64,000 bases of DNA from Saccharicrinis sp963675435. GTDB lineage: Bacteria > Bacteroidota > Bacteroidia > Bacteroidales > Marinilabiliaceae. The stretch covers positions 434,001 through 498,000 of the forward strand of contig OY776216.1 of NCBI GenBank assembly GCA_963675435.1, written 5' to 3'. How positions within the stretch are numbered: position 1 is the first letter of the stretch; each line of letters opens with the position of its first letter. Under the pieces are notes generated by a model. The model was given only the letters and a program-made list of their open reading frames with translations, searched no databases and was not told the origin of the DNA. Below, piece by piece: positions 18,077 to 26,993 of the stretch. Both the position numbers and the translations under genes were made by a program.

Positions 18077-19474
18077 TTGGCAGGGAAAACGCTTTTTGAC
18101 AAGATTTGGGATATGCACGAGGTGAAGACCATCGAGGATGGTCCTTCAGTATTGTATATCGACCGTCACTTAGTACACGAAGTGACCAGTCCACAAGCAT
18201 TTGCAGGTTTAAAAGCTCGTGGAATCACAGTATTCAGACCGCAAAACACATTTGCAACTCCTGATCATAACATTCCAACAATCAACCAACATCTTCCTAT
18301 CGCAGACGAAATTTCTCGTTTTCAAGTTGATACATTAACTAAAAACTGCGAAGATAACAATGTAACACTTTTCGGATTAGGTCATCCTAAAAACGGAGTC
18401 GTTCATGTTGTTGGTCCTGAAAATGGTATTACTCAACCAGGAATGACAATTGTTTGTGGAGATAGCCATACTTCTACTCACGGAGCCTTTGGAAGTATTG
18501 CCTTTGGTATTGGTACATCAGAAGTTGAAATGGTACTTTCAACACAATGTATCATGCAACCTCGCCCAAAAACAATGAAAATTAACATTGAAGGTGAGTT
18601 AGAAGAAGGTGTAACTGCTAAAGATTTAGTTTTATATGTTATTTCAAAACTTACTACTGGAGGAGGAACTGGATACTTTGTTGAGTTTGCAGGTTCTGCA
18701 ATTCGTAGCTTAAGTATGGAAGGACGTATGACTGTTTGTAACATGAGTATTGAAATGGGTGCTCGTGGAGGTTTAATTGCTCCTGACGAGAAAACAATTG
18801 AATACGTTAAAGGCAGAGAGTATGCTCCTAAAGGTGCTGATTGGGATGCAGCAGTTGCTAAATGGAACGAGTTATATACTGATGAAGATGCTGAATTTGA
18901 TAAAGTTTATGACTTTAAAGCTTCTTATATTGAACCAATGATTACTTATGGTACAAACCCTGGAATGGGAGTTGGTATCACTCAAAATATTCCTACTTTA
19001 GATACTATTGATGCAGGTTCTCAAAAAACGTATTTAAAATCATTAGAATACATGGGATATGCTCCAGGTGAAGCTATGCTTGGTAAAAAAATTGATTGGA
19101 TTTTTGTTGGTAGCTGTACAAACGGACGTATTGAAGATATCAGAACATTTGCAAATGCTGTTAAAGGTAAGAAAAAAGCAGATGGTGTTACTGCTTGGAT
19201 TGTTCCAGGATCTCACCAGGTAGAAGATCAGGCTATTGCTGAAGGATTAAAAGATATTCTTGAGGAAGCTGGTTTTGAATTGCGTCAACCTGGATGTTCT
19301 GCATGTTTGGCAATGAATGATGACAAAGTTCCTGCAGGAAAATATTCAGTATCTACAAGTAACCGTAACTTCGAAGGACGTCAAGGTCCGGGAGCAAGAA
19401 CGTTATTAGCTAGTCCTTTGACTGCTGCTGCTTGTGCTGTAACAGGTGTTATAACTGATCCACGTACTTTATAA
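18077..19474 (+). CDS. leuC: 3-isopropylmalate dehydratase large subunit
   Basis: Aconitase-family subunit that, with LeuD, isomerises 2- to 3-isopropylmalate (and citramalate to 2-methylmalate in the citramalate route). 465 aa. The [4Fe-4S] cysteines are in VGSCTNGRIEDIR and QPGCSACLAMN; the substrate/cluster segments VCGDSHTSTHGAFGSIAFGI and NRNFEGRQGPG are present. The start is a TTG at 18077, giving the expected N-terminus AGKTLFDKIWDMHEV; no in-frame ATG lies upstream near it, and the next Met is inside the domain. leuD follows after 17 nt. Confidence 0.95.
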   Translation: MAGKTLFDKIWDMHEVKTIEDGPSVLYIDRHLVHEVTSPQAFAGLKARGITVFRPQNTFATPDHNIPTINQHLPIADEISRFQVDTLTKNCEDNNVTLFGLGHPKNGVVHVVGPENGITQPGMTIVCGDSHTSTHGAFGSIAFGIGTSEVEMVLSTQCIMQPRPKTMKINIEGELEEGVTAKDLVLYVISKLTTGGGTGYFVEFAGSAIRSLSMEGRMTVCNMSIEMGARGGLIAPDEKTIEYVKGREYAPKGADWDAAVAKWNELYTDEDAEFDKVYDFKASYIEPMITYGTNPGMGVGITQNIPTLDTIDAGSQKTYLKSLEYMGYAPGEAMLGKKIDWIFVGSCTNGRIEDIRTFANAVKGKKKADGVTAWIVPGSHQVEDQAIAEGLKDILEEAGFELRQPGCSACLAMNDDKVPAGKYSVSTSNRNFEGRQGPGARTLLASPLTAAACAVTGVITDPRTL

Positions 19475-19491
19475 TCATAAAAATTAAAAAA

Positions 19492-20076
19492 ATGCCAATA
19501 GATAAATTTGCTACATTAGAGTCAACTTATGTACCACTTCCTATTGAGAACGTGGATACTGACCAAATTATACCAGCTCGATTTTTAAAGGCTACGACCA
19601 AAGAAGGTTTTGGTGATAATTTATTTGCAGACTGGAGATATAACAAAGATGGTTCTGCAAAAGCTGACTTTGTACTAAACGATCCTAAGTATACAGGATC
19701 TGTACTTGTAGCTGGGAAAAACTTTGGATCCGGATCATCGCGAGAGCATGCTGCTTGGGCTGTTCATGGTTACGGTTTTAAAGTGGTTGTTTCTAGTTTC
19801 TTTGCTGATATTTTTAAGAATAACTCATTAAATAACGGTGTTTTACCAGTTGTTGTTTCAGAAGAATTTTTATCAGACTTATTTGCTGCTGATGAAAAAA
19901 ATGAAGTGATTGTTAATCTTGAAGAACAAACAATTACCAACAAAGCTACAGGTAAATCAGAATCATTTGAAATTAATGGATATAAGAAAAACTGTTTATT
20001 AAATGGTTATGATGACATTGATTACTTAATCAGTGCAAAAGAAGAGATTGAAGCTTACGAAAACAATAGAGCTTAA
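19492..20076 (+). CDS. leuD: 3-isopropylmalate dehydratase small subunit
   Basis: 194 aa swivelling-domain partner of LeuC. Diagnostic stretches are ENVDTDQIIPARFLKATTKEGFG and NFGSGSSREHAAWAVHGYGF (substrate-binding loop), then SSFFADIFKNNSLNNGVLPV. The length is normal. It lies 17 nt after leuC, so the two subunits are made together. A 10-bp hairpin follows the stop. Confidence 0.95.
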   Translation: MPIDKFATLESTYVPLPIENVDTDQIIPARFLKATTKEGFGDNLFADWRYNKDGSAKADFVLNDPKYTGSVLVAGKNFGSGSSREHAAWAVHGYGFKVVVSSFFADIFKNNSLNNGVLPVVVSEEFLSDLFAADEKNEVIVNLEEQTITNKATGKSESFEINGYKKNCLLNGYDDIDYLISAKEEIEAYENNRA

Positions 20077-20092
20077 AAAATAAATTGAATAG

Positions 20093-20130
20093 CGGCATAA
20101 ACTAATTATGGTTTATGCCGTTGTATTATT
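20093..20130 (+). terminator. Hairpin after leuD (possible weak or partial terminator)
   Basis: Perfect 10-bp stem CGGCATAAAC (20093-20102) / GTTTATGCCG (20111-20120) with an 8-nt loop, followed by TTGTATTATT, which is only moderately T-rich. It could lower transcription into the last two genes or protect mRNA ends. No convincing promoter was seen before the next gene, so some read-through is expected. Confidence 0.5.
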
Positions 20131-20214
20131 GGGTAATTTAATTACCTCATCTATAATTCATAAGAACCAATAATCTTATGATGTATCACTTACACCCCGA
20201 TACACTCTAGAAGC

Positions 20215-21780
20215 ATGAAAATAGAAGTAATGGATACCACACTCCGAGATGGTGAACAAACCACTGGAGTATCTTTTAACGTTGGAGAAAAGCTGGCTAT
20301 GGCCAGATTATTATTGGAAGAACTTAAAGTTGACCGTATTGAGGTAGCTTCTGCCCGGGTTTCTGAAGGTGAATTTGATGCAGTAAAACGAATTACAGAG
20401 TGGGCCAGGAAAAATAACTTTCTGGATAAAATAGAAGTTCTTGGTTTTGTAGATGGAGACACTTCACTAAAGTGGATTCAGGATGCTGGTGGAAAAGTAA
20501 TTAACCTACTCACAAAAGGTTCTCTTAAACACGTTCAGGGCCAATTACGTAAAACCCCTGAAGAACACATGAATGACGTTGCACAATTGGTTGACAAAGC
20601 CGAAGAAATGGGCATTGATGTAAATGTTTATTTAGAGGATTGGAGTAATGGCATGCTTACATCTCCCGATTACGTATTTTACGTGGTTGGAGAACTCAAA
20701 AAAATGAAAATAAAGCGCATTATGTTACCAGATACACTAGGCGTTTTAAATCCGGATCAAACATTTGGATTTTGTGCAGATATGGTAGATCGCTTTCCTG
20801 ATATACATTTTGATTTTCATGCGCACAACGATTACGATATGGCTGTAGCTAATGTATTTTCTGCTCTGAAAACAGGAATATCAGGTATACACACTACCAT
20901 TAATGGACTTGGAGAACGTGCAGGGAATGCGCCTCTAGCTAGTGTAATTGGAATTCTTAACGATCATCTTAATCTTGAAAATAATCTGGATGAATCAAAA
21001 ATCACCACAGTAAGCAAGGTTGTAGAACAATTTTCAGGACTTCGAATCCCAGAAAATCAACCCATTACAGGGTACAATGTATTTACGCAATGTAGCGGTG
21101 TACATGCCGATGGTGATAGCAAAGACAACCTCTACTTCAATAATTTAATGCCAGAACGATTTGGTAGAAACCGACGTTACGCATTAGGTAAAACCTCTGG
21201 TAAAGCCAACATAAAAAAGAACTTGGAAGAGTTAGGTATTGAGCTGGACTCTGAAGAAATGAGAAAAATTACTCAAAGGGTTATTGAACTTGGAGATAAA
21301 AAGAAAACAGTTACTATTGAGGATTTACCTTTTATTATTGCTGATGTTTTAAAGAGTTCATCTGTTAAAGATGCGATCAAAATAAGGAATTATAACTTAT
21401 CTTTGGCACACGATCTGAGACCGTTAGCGTCTATTAGCATGGAAATAAACGGTAATCGTTATGACGAAACAGCTGTTGGAGATGGTCAGTACGATGCCTT
21501 TATGAGAGCCCTTTGGAGAATATATAAGAAACTTGATAAAGTTCATCCAATATTAAGTGATTATTGGGTAAGTATTCCTCCTGGAGGAAAAACGGATGCC
21601 TTTGTAGAAACAATGATCACATGGGATTATAAAGGAATTGAAATTAAAACCAGAGGTTTAGCTGCCGACCAAACACAAGCAGCTATTGAAGCTACAATAA
21701 AGGTACTTAATGTTATTGAGGAAGGTACTTTAACACGTCAGGCAAACTGGAAAGAGAAATTTGAACAGTATAATAAATAA
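20215..21780 (+). CDS. Second HMGL-family synthase: LeuA2 / citramalate synthase-like
   Basis: 521 aa member of the isopropylmalate/homocitrate/citramalate synthase family. The barrel shows MDTTLRDGEQTTGVSFN, HFDFHAHNDYDMAVANVFSA and NGLGERAGNAPLASVIG, and a C-terminal LeuA-type regulatory domain has DETAVGDGQYDAFMRALW. It is clearly diverged from leuA (for example QCSGVHADGDSKDNLYFN instead of IHQDG). Its place between leuCD and leuB, and the absence of a threonine deaminase gene here, fit a citramalate synthase feeding pyruvate and acetyl-CoA to 2-oxobutyrate through LeuCD and LeuB for isoleucine. That substrate is inferred; a second isopropylmalate synthase or another 2-oxo-acid specificity is possible. 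Confidence 0.8.
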   Translation: MKIEVMDTTLRDGEQTTGVSFNVGEKLAMARLLLEELKVDRIEVASARVSEGEFDAVKRITEWARKNNFLDKIEVLGFVDGDTSLKWIQDAGGKVINLLTKGSLKHVQGQLRKTPEEHMNDVAQLVDKAEEMGIDVNVYLEDWSNGMLTSPDYVFYVVGELKKMKIKRIMLPDTLGVLNPDQTFGFCADMVDRFPDIHFDFHAHNDYDMAVANVFSALKTGISGIHTTINGLGERAGNAPLASVIGILNDHLNLENNLDESKITTVSKVVEQFSGLRIPENQPITGYNVFTQCSGVHADGDSKDNLYFNNLMPERFGRNRRYALGKTSGKANIKKNLEELGIELDSEEMRKITQRVIELGDKKKTVTIEDLPFIIADVLKSSSVKDAIKIRNYNLSLAHDLRPLASISMEINGNRYDETAVGDGQYDAFMRALWRIYKKLDKVHPILSDYWVSIPPGGKTDAFVETMITWDYKGIEIKTRGLAADQTQAAIEATIKVLNVIEEGTLTRQANWKEKFEQYNK

Positions 21781-21912
21781 TGAGATGATATTATCGTTAT
21801 TAAACATATTTTCATCTAATCACATAATTGTAAGTAAATAGTATAAATAGAAATAGAGAGTATAGTTAAGTTTTTATCGCTTCTCTAAATCTTTTATCTA
21901 AAACGAAATAAA

Positions 21913-22971
21913 ATGAAATTGAATATTGCTGTATTAGCCGGAGACGGAATTGGTCCGGAAATCGTAGCTCAAGCACAAAAAGCAATTGATGCTGTTGCTA
22001 CTAAATTTAACCATGAAGTTGAATACACATCTGCTTTAGTTGGAGCCTGTGCAATTGATAAAGTTGGAAATCCATATCCAGAAGAAACACACGAAATCTG
22101 TATGAAATCAGATGCTGTATTATTTGGTGCAATAGGTGACCCTAAATTCGACAATGATCCAAAAGCAAAAGTTCGTCCGGAACAAGGACTATTAGCAATG
22201 CGTAAAAAATTAGGTCTTTATGCTAATATCCGTCCTGTTACAACTTTCCCTTCATTATTAGATAAAAGTCCTTTACGTTTAGATATTGTTGAAGGAGCAG
22301 ATTTAGTAGTTGTTAGAGAATTAACTGGTGGTATCTACTTTGGTGATAAAGGTCGCTCTGAAGATTTAACAAAAGCTTTTGACAATTGTGTTTACACAAA
22401 AGACGAAATTGAAAGAATCCTTAAGTTAGCTTTTTCTTATGCTGGGAAAAGAGATAAACGCTTAACGGTTGTTGATAAAGCAAACGTATTAGCTACTTCT
22501 CGTTTGTGGAGAGAAACAGCACAAGCTATGGAACCAGATTATAAAGACATCGAAGTTGATTACATGTTTGTTGATAATGCTGCAATGCAGTTGATTCAAT
22601 GGCCAAAGAAATTTGATGTAATGGTTACAGAAAATATGTTTGGAGATATTATTAGTGATGAAGCTTCTGTTATTACAGGTTCTTTAGGATTATTACCTTC
22701 AGCATCTGTTGGTATTCACACTTCAGTATTTGAACCTATTCACGGATCATATCCTCAGGCTGCAGGTAAAGATATTGCTAACCCGGTAGCTACAGTGCTT
22801 TCTGCTGCAATGTTATTAGAATCTCTTGATCTACTAGAAGAAGCTAAGTTAATTCGTGAAGCAGTTGACAAATCACTTGAAGAAGGTGTTGTAACTGAAG
22901 ATATCAGTAAAGAAAAAGCGTACAAAACATCAGAAGTTGGTGATTGGATTGCAAAATATATTGCTGGATAA
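21913..22971 (+). CDS. leuB: 3-isopropylmalate dehydrogenase
   Basis: 352 aa NAD+-dependent beta-decarboxylating dehydrogenase, the third leucine-pathway enzyme. It shows AVLAGDGIGPEIV, VVRELTGGIYFGDKGR (substrate loop), the catalytic Lys region VDKANVLATSRLWR, VDNAAMQLIQWPKKFDV, and the NAD motif EPIHGSYPQAAGKDIANPVAT. It can also act on 3-methylmalate in a citramalate route. It ends the ilvD-leuB series and is followed by a strong terminator. A 132-nt AT-rich gap separates it from the LeuA2-like gene, where no promoter could be recognised. Confidence 0.96.
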   Translation: MKLNIAVLAGDGIGPEIVAQAQKAIDAVATKFNHEVEYTSALVGACAIDKVGNPYPEETHEICMKSDAVLFGAIGDPKFDNDPKAKVRPEQGLLAMRKKLGLYANIRPVTTFPSLLDKSPLRLDIVEGADLVVVRELTGGIYFGDKGRSEDLTKAFDNCVYTKDEIERILKLAFSYAGKRDKRLTVVDKANVLATSRLWRETAQAMEPDYKDIEVDYMFVDNAAMQLIQWPKKFDVMVTENMFGDIISDEASVITGSLGLLPSASVGIHTSVFEPIHGSYPQAAGKDIANPVATVLSAAMLLESLDLLEEAKLIREAVDKSLEEGVVTEDISKEKAYKTSEVGDWIAKYIAG

Positions 22972-23000
22972 TTTATAATCAGCATAATAAAATTTATTTA

Positions 23001-23037
23001 AAAGGATGGCTTTGCGTAAAGTCATCCTTTTTTTTTA
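23001..23037 (+). terminator. Terminator of the ilv-leu operon
   Basis: A 13-bp stem with one G-T pair (AAAGGATGGCTTT 23001-23013; AAAGTCATCCTTT 23018-23030), GCGT loop, then an unbroken T-run. It lies 29 nt after the leuB stop. Confidence 0.92.
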
Positions 23038-23082
23038 TAATTTACTAGTTCAAAATATTTTATCAAACAAACACCACCTGAT

Positions 23083-23364
23083 ATGAAAAATTTTAAAATT
23101 GTTTGCTTTATCATTTTCATTTCTATTGTTTTTACATCTTGTTTACCAGGAGGCGGGTCATACAATCCTGTAGAACCAGCAGGTTTCTTTTCTGGAATAT
23201 GGCACGGATGGATTGCTCCATTCTCATTAATACTTAGCCTCTTTAATAAATCTATCTCTATTTATGAAATAAACAATACTGGATGGTGGTACGATTTTGG
23301 TTTTTATATTTCTATCATTTCAGGTTTTGGAGGTATTCAGCTAGCCAGAAAGAAAAGAGAATAA
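23083..23364 (+). CDS. Small membrane lipoprotein, unknown function
   Basis: 93 aa. The N-terminal signal ends in a lipobox (VFTSC, Cys about 21) and is followed by Gly-rich LPGGGSYNP. Two hydrophobic stretches follow (about residues 36-53, GIWHGWIAPFSLILSLF, and about 68-86, DFGFYISIISGFGGIQLA), and the protein ends in basic residues ARKKRE. Short proteins with a GxWHGxIAP-like segment are common in this phylum, but I know of no function. It could be a lipid-modified small integral membrane protein or a plain two-helix protein. It starts 46 nt after the operon terminator's T-run, so it is a separate unit. Confidence 0.75.
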   Translation: MKNFKIVCFIIFISIVFTSCLPGGGSYNPVEPAGFFSGIWHGWIAPFSLILSLFNKSISIYEINNTGWWYDFGFYISIISGFGGIQLARKKRE

Positions 23365-23614
23365 ACAACTACTACATTAAAACATTTTATTTTCTACCGG
23401 ATAATTACAAATGAATATTGTAATGAAATGTAGTTTACTATAGCGTAGCATTACGTATACAATAATCAAAAACTAAGTTCTTTATATTTTGTTTTATATG
23501 GTTCGTAATTCAATAATTAGAATAGTATCTGAAACAGTTTGTATCTTCTGATTTTGCTAAAGCCCCAAATTGTTACTATTTTTCAAACACAGAATTACGC
23601 TCAAACCATATATA

Positions 23615-24886
23615 ATGCAATATAGATATCTAGTCCTATTAAACCTGGTTGTATTATTTACGACCTCAATCTTTTCTCAAACAACTTCTCAGGAATACAT
23701 AAAAAAAGGTAATGATCTTTACGATGACCAAAAATTTGCAGAGGCCGTAGAATCATATAAAATGGTTGCTGAAAATGATTCTAACTACCATTGGATGATT
23801 GCTGAATTAGCAATAACTTACCTTGCAATGGAAAAATATGATAGTGCTTCCATTGCAGTAGAAAAAGGACTTGCTGAAAAAAGTAATATGCGATGTCATT
23901 TATTAAGAACTAAAGGAACTATTTACGAGTATACAGGTAATACTCAAAAATCCATTGAAACATACCAGAAAGCAATAAAAGAATATCCATATGAATATCT
24001 TTTATATTATAATCTAGGCATCTCATATTTACATACAGAACAGTTTAGTAATGCACAAAGCTGTTTTCAGGAGGCACTAAGGTGTAATCCATACCATGCA
24101 TCAAGCCATATGCAGTTAGGTAAACTGGCAGCCCGACAAAAACAATATACAAGAGCTATGCTATCTCTAGAAACATTTTTAGCTCTTGAGCCAGCAAGCG
24201 ACAGAAGTAATCCAATTTTAATCTATATTGAAAATCTATCAAACAATTATATTGATACAACTCAAGGAAGTTTTATAGAACCTATTGTAGACAATAGTCT
24301 TTTTGAAGAAATTGATCACTACATTAGAGCTAAAATTGTTTTAACATCCAGATTCCCACTCCCTATAGAATTTAATGCTTCATTAGTTAAGCAAACAGAA
24401 ATGCTTATGCAGGTCCTTCCATATAAAACTCAACAGGAAGATTTCTGGGTACAAATGTACTTTCCATTTTTTAAAGCAATATATGAAGGCGAACATCTTA
24501 CCCCATTCTTATATACTTTATTGAGATCAACGGGACAGGAAATAGTAACAACATATAATGAAAAAAGTGAAAAAGAACTCGATGCTTTTTATGAAACAGG
24601 AAGCAGATTAGTCAATATTAAAAGAAGGCGTACAGCCAATATCATTGGAGAACCGAAGAATTATATTTTTGATTACTATGATAATGGAAAAGTTTATTCA
24701 ATAGGCAATAAAAATAAGGATGGGAAAAATGATGGTGAATGGTGTTATTTCTATCGAAATGCAGAGAAAAAAGAAGAAGGTATTTATCTTGATGGAAAGA
24801 AATCAGGTGTATGGAAGTATTATAATGATAATGGGGTTCTTACTAAAGAAGAATTGTATAAAAAGGGTAAGTTAATAAAGAAATAA
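23615..24886 (+). CDS. Exported TPR protein with C-terminal MORN-like repeats
   Basis: 423 aa. I start at ATG 23615, which gives a clean signal peptide (LVLLNLVVLFTTSIFS|QTTSQ) with Gln as the predicted mature N-terminus; an in-frame TTG 15 codons upstream would bury it. Residues about 25-200 form TPR units (YIKKGNDLYDDQKFAEAVESYK, then LYYNLGISYLHTEQFSNAQ). A middle region of about 130 aa is unrecognised. The C-terminus carries YwqK/MORN_2-type repeats (DYYDNGKVYSIGNKNKDGKN, GIYLDGKKSGVWKYYNDNG). It is probably a periplasmic or surface scaffold; the binding partner is unknown. The 250 nt upstream hold no other gene. Confidence 0.8.
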   Translation: MQYRYLVLLNLVVLFTTSIFSQTTSQEYIKKGNDLYDDQKFAEAVESYKMVAENDSNYHWMIAELAITYLAMEKYDSASIAVEKGLAEKSNMRCHLLRTKGTIYEYTGNTQKSIETYQKAIKEYPYEYLLYYNLGISYLHTEQFSNAQSCFQEALRCNPYHASSHMQLGKLAARQKQYTRAMLSLETFLALEPASDRSNPILIYIENLSNNYIDTTQGSFIEPIVDNSLFEEIDHYIRAKIVLTSRFPLPIEFNASLVKQTEMLMQVLPYKTQQEDFWVQMYFPFFKAIYEGEHLTPFLYTLLRSTGQEIVTTYNEKSEKELDAFYETGSRLVNIKRRRTANIIGEPKNYIFDYYDNGKVYSIGNKNKDGKNDGEWCYFYRNAEKKEEGIYLDGKKSGVWKYYNDNGVLTKEELYKKGKLIKK

Positions 24887-24941
24887 CCTTCTCAGCTTAT
24901 TACAATATCATATACTTCAAATAAAAATAAAAAGTTCATAA

Positions 24942-26882
24942 ATGAGTTATAACTATTCCATATCTAAAATAAATTGTCTACTCACCTTTTTTATATTCTC
25001 ATGTAACTATGTATGCTCTAAATCAAACGAAAAATATAGCAATTACCATGGTGTAATTTCTCAATTAAATTATAATTATGTTATTGATATAATAGACGAC
25101 TCATTAGTAATAACTCAAACAAACACAAAAGAAGTTGAAATAACCAATCAAAATTCAAAGGGTTTTACAAAAGATTATATTTTTTTTAGTGGATTTACTT
25201 CAATATCAGACATTGAAGCTTATTCCATGATTCCTAAAAAAAATAGTTATGAAAAATATAAAGTTGAACAATTTCAGGAAACAAATAGTACTGACGGTAG
25301 TATATTTTATGATGATTCAAAAACAATACAATTTGCATATCCATCTCTACAAAAAGGCGCTAAAACATTTTTAAAATATACTATAAACTATAAAAATCCT
25401 CGGTTCATCCGAAGTTGCTATTTTCAATCTTTCTTGCCGGTTGCAAATGCTAAAGTTGTAATAAAAGTTCATAAAGATGTTGAACTCGGTTTTAAGCTAT
25501 TTAACGAAGATGTTACACCTATCTCCTATAAAAACTATAAAAAGGGAAAGTACTATTATCATGAATGGGAAACTAAAGATGTTGCTCCTTATCATTATGC
25601 TTCAGGCAATTATTTTGGCATAAATTACTTTAGCCCTCATGTTGAATTATTTATTAAGCAAACCAATATAAATAAGAATATTACAAAGTATTTTGGTACT
25701 CCAGAATTACTATATAACTTTTATTATGACTTTATAAAAGATATCAACAAGAAATTACCTAAAGAGTTAATTAACAAAGTTAATGAAATAACTAAGGGTT
25801 TAAATTGTCAGGTGGATAAAGCTAAAGCCATTTATTACTGGATTCATAAAAACATTAAATATGTAGCTTATGAGCAGGGTTATGCAGGTTTTATTCCTGC
25901 AGAAGCGACTGAGGTATTTAACAAACGATATGGAGATTGTAAAGGTATGTCGAGTCTGATACAAACAATGATGAACATAGCTGGCATTCCCACTTATTTA
26001 ACCTGGGTAGGAACACGACATATTCCTTATAAATATGATGAACTACCTCTTCCCTCTGTCGACAACCATATGATCGCTACTCAATTTATAAATGATTCTT
26101 TGATCATTCTTGATGGTACTTTTAAATATCTTGATTACGGTGTATACCCATATCATATCCAGGGAAAACAAATATTAATAGGTAAAGGCCCCGATGATTT
26201 TAAAATAATGGATGTAGCTATTTCTCCTGCATCATATAGTGTTATCACTGACTCTGTTATCATACAAATGAAAGATAACCAAATATTAGGAGCAGGAAAA
26301 GTAAAATACATAGGTTTTAATAAAGTGGAACTTGCATATACCATGGATAGAATTAAACCTGACAACTATATAAAAACATATTCACGAATACTAAATAAGG
26401 GTAACAATAAATATAAAGTAACCAAGCAAAACACGACCCATTTATTTGATTATGATACCCCTGCGTATGTTGATTATAATTTTGAGATAAACGATTATTA
26501 CAACTCCTATAAAGACGAACTCTACATTAACCTAAATCTTGATAAAATATATCAGGGCATGTTAATAGATACGCTAAGTACTATTACCCCAGTTCAAAAC
26601 GACTTTTATTGCACAAAAAGATATGTTACCAAATTAATAATTCCAAAGGGATACGAAGTCACATACATTCCAAAGGATGACACATTCTATAATGAAAAAT
26701 TTAGCTTTAAGATCAATTATCGCAAAGAACAAGATACTGTAATACTAGAAAAAGAGTACATTTTAAACTTCTTTACTTTACTGGAAGATCAAATTCCGGA
26801 ATGGAATAAAATGATTAAAGCTTTAAATAAAAATTATAGAAGAACAATTGTTTTAAAAAAATTGATGAATAATAAAGAGTGA
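24942..26882 (+). CDS. DUF3857/transglutaminase-like exported protein (catalytic residues present)
   Basis: 646 aa with an N-terminal hydrophobic segment (CLLTFFIFSCNYVCS). Residues about 40-240 look like a DUF3857 beta-rich domain, and about 270-390 a transglutaminase-like core: AIYYWIHKNIKYVAYEQGYAG, then the Cys motif NKRYGDCKGMSSLIQTMMN, His in SVDNHMIATQF and Asp in ILDGTF, so Cys-His-Asp is intact. The C-terminal third is beta-rich. In Bacteroidota such proteins are exported; their reaction (protein cross-linking, proteolysis or peptidoglycan linked) is not established. It lies between the TPR/MORN gene and a second DUF3857 protein without the Cys, probably in one transcript. Confidence 0.8.
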   Translation: MSYNYSISKINCLLTFFIFSCNYVCSKSNEKYSNYHGVISQLNYNYVIDIIDDSLVITQTNTKEVEITNQNSKGFTKDYIFFSGFTSISDIEAYSMIPKKNSYEKYKVEQFQETNSTDGSIFYDDSKTIQFAYPSLQKGAKTFLKYTINYKNPRFIRSCYFQSFLPVANAKVVIKVHKDVELGFKLFNEDVTPISYKNYKKGKYYYHEWETKDVAPYHYASGNYFGINYFSPHVELFIKQTNINKNITKYFGTPELLYNFYYDFIKDINKKLPKELINKVNEITKGLNCQVDKAKAIYYWIHKNIKYVAYEQGYAGFIPAEATEVFNKRYGDCKGMSSLIQTMMNIAGIPTYLTWVGTRHIPYKYDELPLPSVDNHMIATQFINDSLIILDGTFKYLDYGVYPYHIQGKQILIGKGPDDFKIMDVAISPASYSVITDSVIIQMKDNQILGAGKVKYIGFNKVELAYTMDRIKPDNYIKTYSRILNKGNNKYKVTKQNTTHLFDYDTPAYVDYNFEINDYYNSYKDELYINLNLDKIYQGMLIDTLSTITPVQNDFYCTKRYVTKLIIPKGYEVTYIPKDDTFYNEKFSFKINYRKEQDTVILEKEYILNFFTLLEDQIPEWNKMIKALNKNYRRTIVLKKLMNNKE

Positions 26883-26993
26883 CGCTCTAATCTAGTTCGA
26901 AATAAAAAGATGAAACGAGTCTACTAAAAGTCTTTAACATTAATAACAAAATGAGTACACTCGATATAATAACAATCAGGAAATTATATAATA

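Noticed and set aside
23495..23612. 9-nt inverted match TATATGGTT/AACCATATA flanking the TPR gene leader
   Set aside because: About 100 nt apart in very AT-rich DNA; could be chance, no other support for a riboregulator.
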